NCBI RefSeq assembly: GCF_900111405.1
Contig: NZ_FOHJ01000004.1
Span: 62,001-126,000 of the forward strand
Length of the DNA: 64,000 nt
Reading direction: 5' to 3'
Source: Salinibacillus kushneri
GTDB taxonomy: Bacteria; Bacillota; Bacilli; Bacillales; Alkalibacillaceae
In this document: positions 63,463 to 64,000 of the stretch, in pieces
Layout: every line of letters begins with the position of its first letter
How positions within the stretch are numbered: the first letter of the stretch is position 1
Translations under genes and position numbers: made by a program
The notes under the pieces: model-generated
The model's database searches: none
The model's input: only the letters and a program-made list of their open reading frames with translations
Told to the model about the DNA's origin: nothing

Positions 63463-64000
63463 TTGGATGTACTCCTTCAACAGCTTTTTAATGGGCTGAC
63501 GATTGGAAGTGTTTATAGCTTAGTCGCGTTAGGATTGACTCTTGTTTATGGAATTTTACACATTCCGAATTTTGCCCATGGTGCTTTGTATATGGTGGGG
63601 GCTTATATTACCTATACGATTATGACCTCCTTGGGATTACATTATTTACTTTCAATCCTTACTTCCATTATTGCAGTTGGAATGATTAGTGTGTTAATGG
63701 AAAGACTGGTTTTTCATCCTTTAAAAGATTCAACGCCCATCCAGCATAAAGTTGCAGCGATAGGTATGCTCCTATTTCTAGAGTCGTTTGCTCAATTGAT
63801 TTGGGGGGCAGACTATCAGCAAATGGAAACCCCTTTTGGGCAAGTTATTGACTTTTTTGGATTAACGGTAACGATGCAGAGGCTGATTATTGTAATTACG
63901 GCTGTAGTCGCGATGATTTTACTTTATTTATTTCTCAAAAAAACATTTACAGGAGCTACAATCATTGCGATGGCTCAAAATCGGGAAGGGGCCCATTTAG
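63463..64000 (+). CDS. Branched-chain amino acid-type ABC permease (LivH-like), cut at window end
   Basis: First 179 codons from a TTG behind GGGAGAGGTG. NGLTIGSVYSLVALGLTLVYG and PNFAHGALYMVGAY are the LivH family signature, with four or more membrane helices so far. It imports branched-chain or aromatic carboxylates with a periplasmic-type binding protein. Placed at the end of the catabolic operon it probably begins a liv-type transporter for the pathway substrate; rest of the gene lies outside. Confidence 0.88.
   Translation, partial: MDVLLQQLFNGLTIGSVYSLVALGLTLVYGILHIPNFAHGALYMVGAYITYTIMTSLGLHYLLSILTSIIAVGMISVLMERLVFHPLKDSTPIQHKVAAIGMLLFLESFAQLIWGADYQQMETPFGQVIDFFGLTVTMQRLIIVITAVVAMILLYLFLKKTFTGATIIAMAQNREGAHL

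Noticed and set aside
1-64000. CRISPR array, prophage, rRNA or tRNA genes
   Set aside because: No regularly spaced repeats, phage structural genes or cloverleaf/rRNA sequences were recognised; the single amidase without phage neighbours does not suffice. A tRNA scan could not be run.

Overview
The window looks like chromosome from a low-GC, endospore-forming member of the Bacillaceae, of the Oceanobacillus/Virgibacillus kind. This rests on protein similarity recalled from Bacillus subtilis families (Zur, TnrA, YrrT/MccA/MccB, CvfB, YpcP), on several sporulation genes (alpha/beta SASP, SspL, CsgA-like, sporulation-type histidine kinase), on strong GGAGG-type ribosome binding sites with many TTG/GTG starts, and on degenerate Bacillaceae-type intergenic repeats. 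The genus is an inference.

Layout. 1-840: end of a molybdate ABC transporter (modA, modB). 1042-3463: class III aminotransferase, RpiR-type regulator and a small Cys-rich protein. 3880-8855: YfhD-like protein, a MoxR ATPase/VWA pair and a catalase. 9104-10639: Zur and a zinc-binding lipoprotein with overlapping Zur boxes in its promoter. 10882-14083: yrrT-luxS-mccA-mccB, an operon turning S-adenosylhomocysteine-derived homocysteine into cysteine. 14151-29487: mostly single genes (DUF4349 lipoprotein, amidase, CDF transporter, histidine kinase, Mn catalase, DUF421, luciferase-like monooxygenase, 5'-3' exonuclease, SspL, BCCT transporter, M20 dipeptidase, patatin). One of these, a DUF4870 gene, carries an in-frame amber codon. 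29618-33178: RluA-type pseudouridine synthase, a HesB-like gene with an in-frame TGA that may be selenocysteine, a racemase, a SASP, a YqxD-like protein and CvfB. 33480-41965: PBP4-type carboxypeptidase, CsgA-like protein and an AddAB-like helicase-nuclease pair whose first gene is frameshifted. 42087-49748: GlmS homologue lacking its catalytic cysteine, DUF5392 gene behind an attenuator-like leader, NAD(P)HX repair enzyme, CidA/CidB-like pair, TnrA and a GNAT acetyltransferase.

49867-64000 is one catabolic locus. A PAS-containing sigma-54 activator sits in front of a near-perfect -24/-12 promoter at 51541, followed by at least 13 co-directional genes: three SDR dehydrogenases, PaaI-type thioesterase, acyl-CoA ligase, two acyl-CoA dehydrogenases (the second of ACAD10/11 type), two MaoC-type proteins, thiolase, an aminoglycoside-phosphotransferase-like kinase, a ComB-type phosphatase-family protein, an enoyl-CoA hydratase, and a LivH-type permease cut by the window end. 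The kinase plus ACAD10/11-type dehydrogenase recalls pathways that degrade 4-hydroxy acids through phosphorylated acyl-CoA (Pseudomonas Lva, mammalian ACAD10/11). I infer a sigma-54-controlled acyl-CoA pathway for an imported acid, possibly a hydroxy or branched one.

The most notable observations are the candidate selenoprotein (UGA followed by a bacterial-SECIS-like hairpin), the sigma-54/kinase/ACAD locus, the Cys-to-Ser GlmS homologue, the attenuator-like leader at 44505, and the two disrupted genes at 25256 and 36335.
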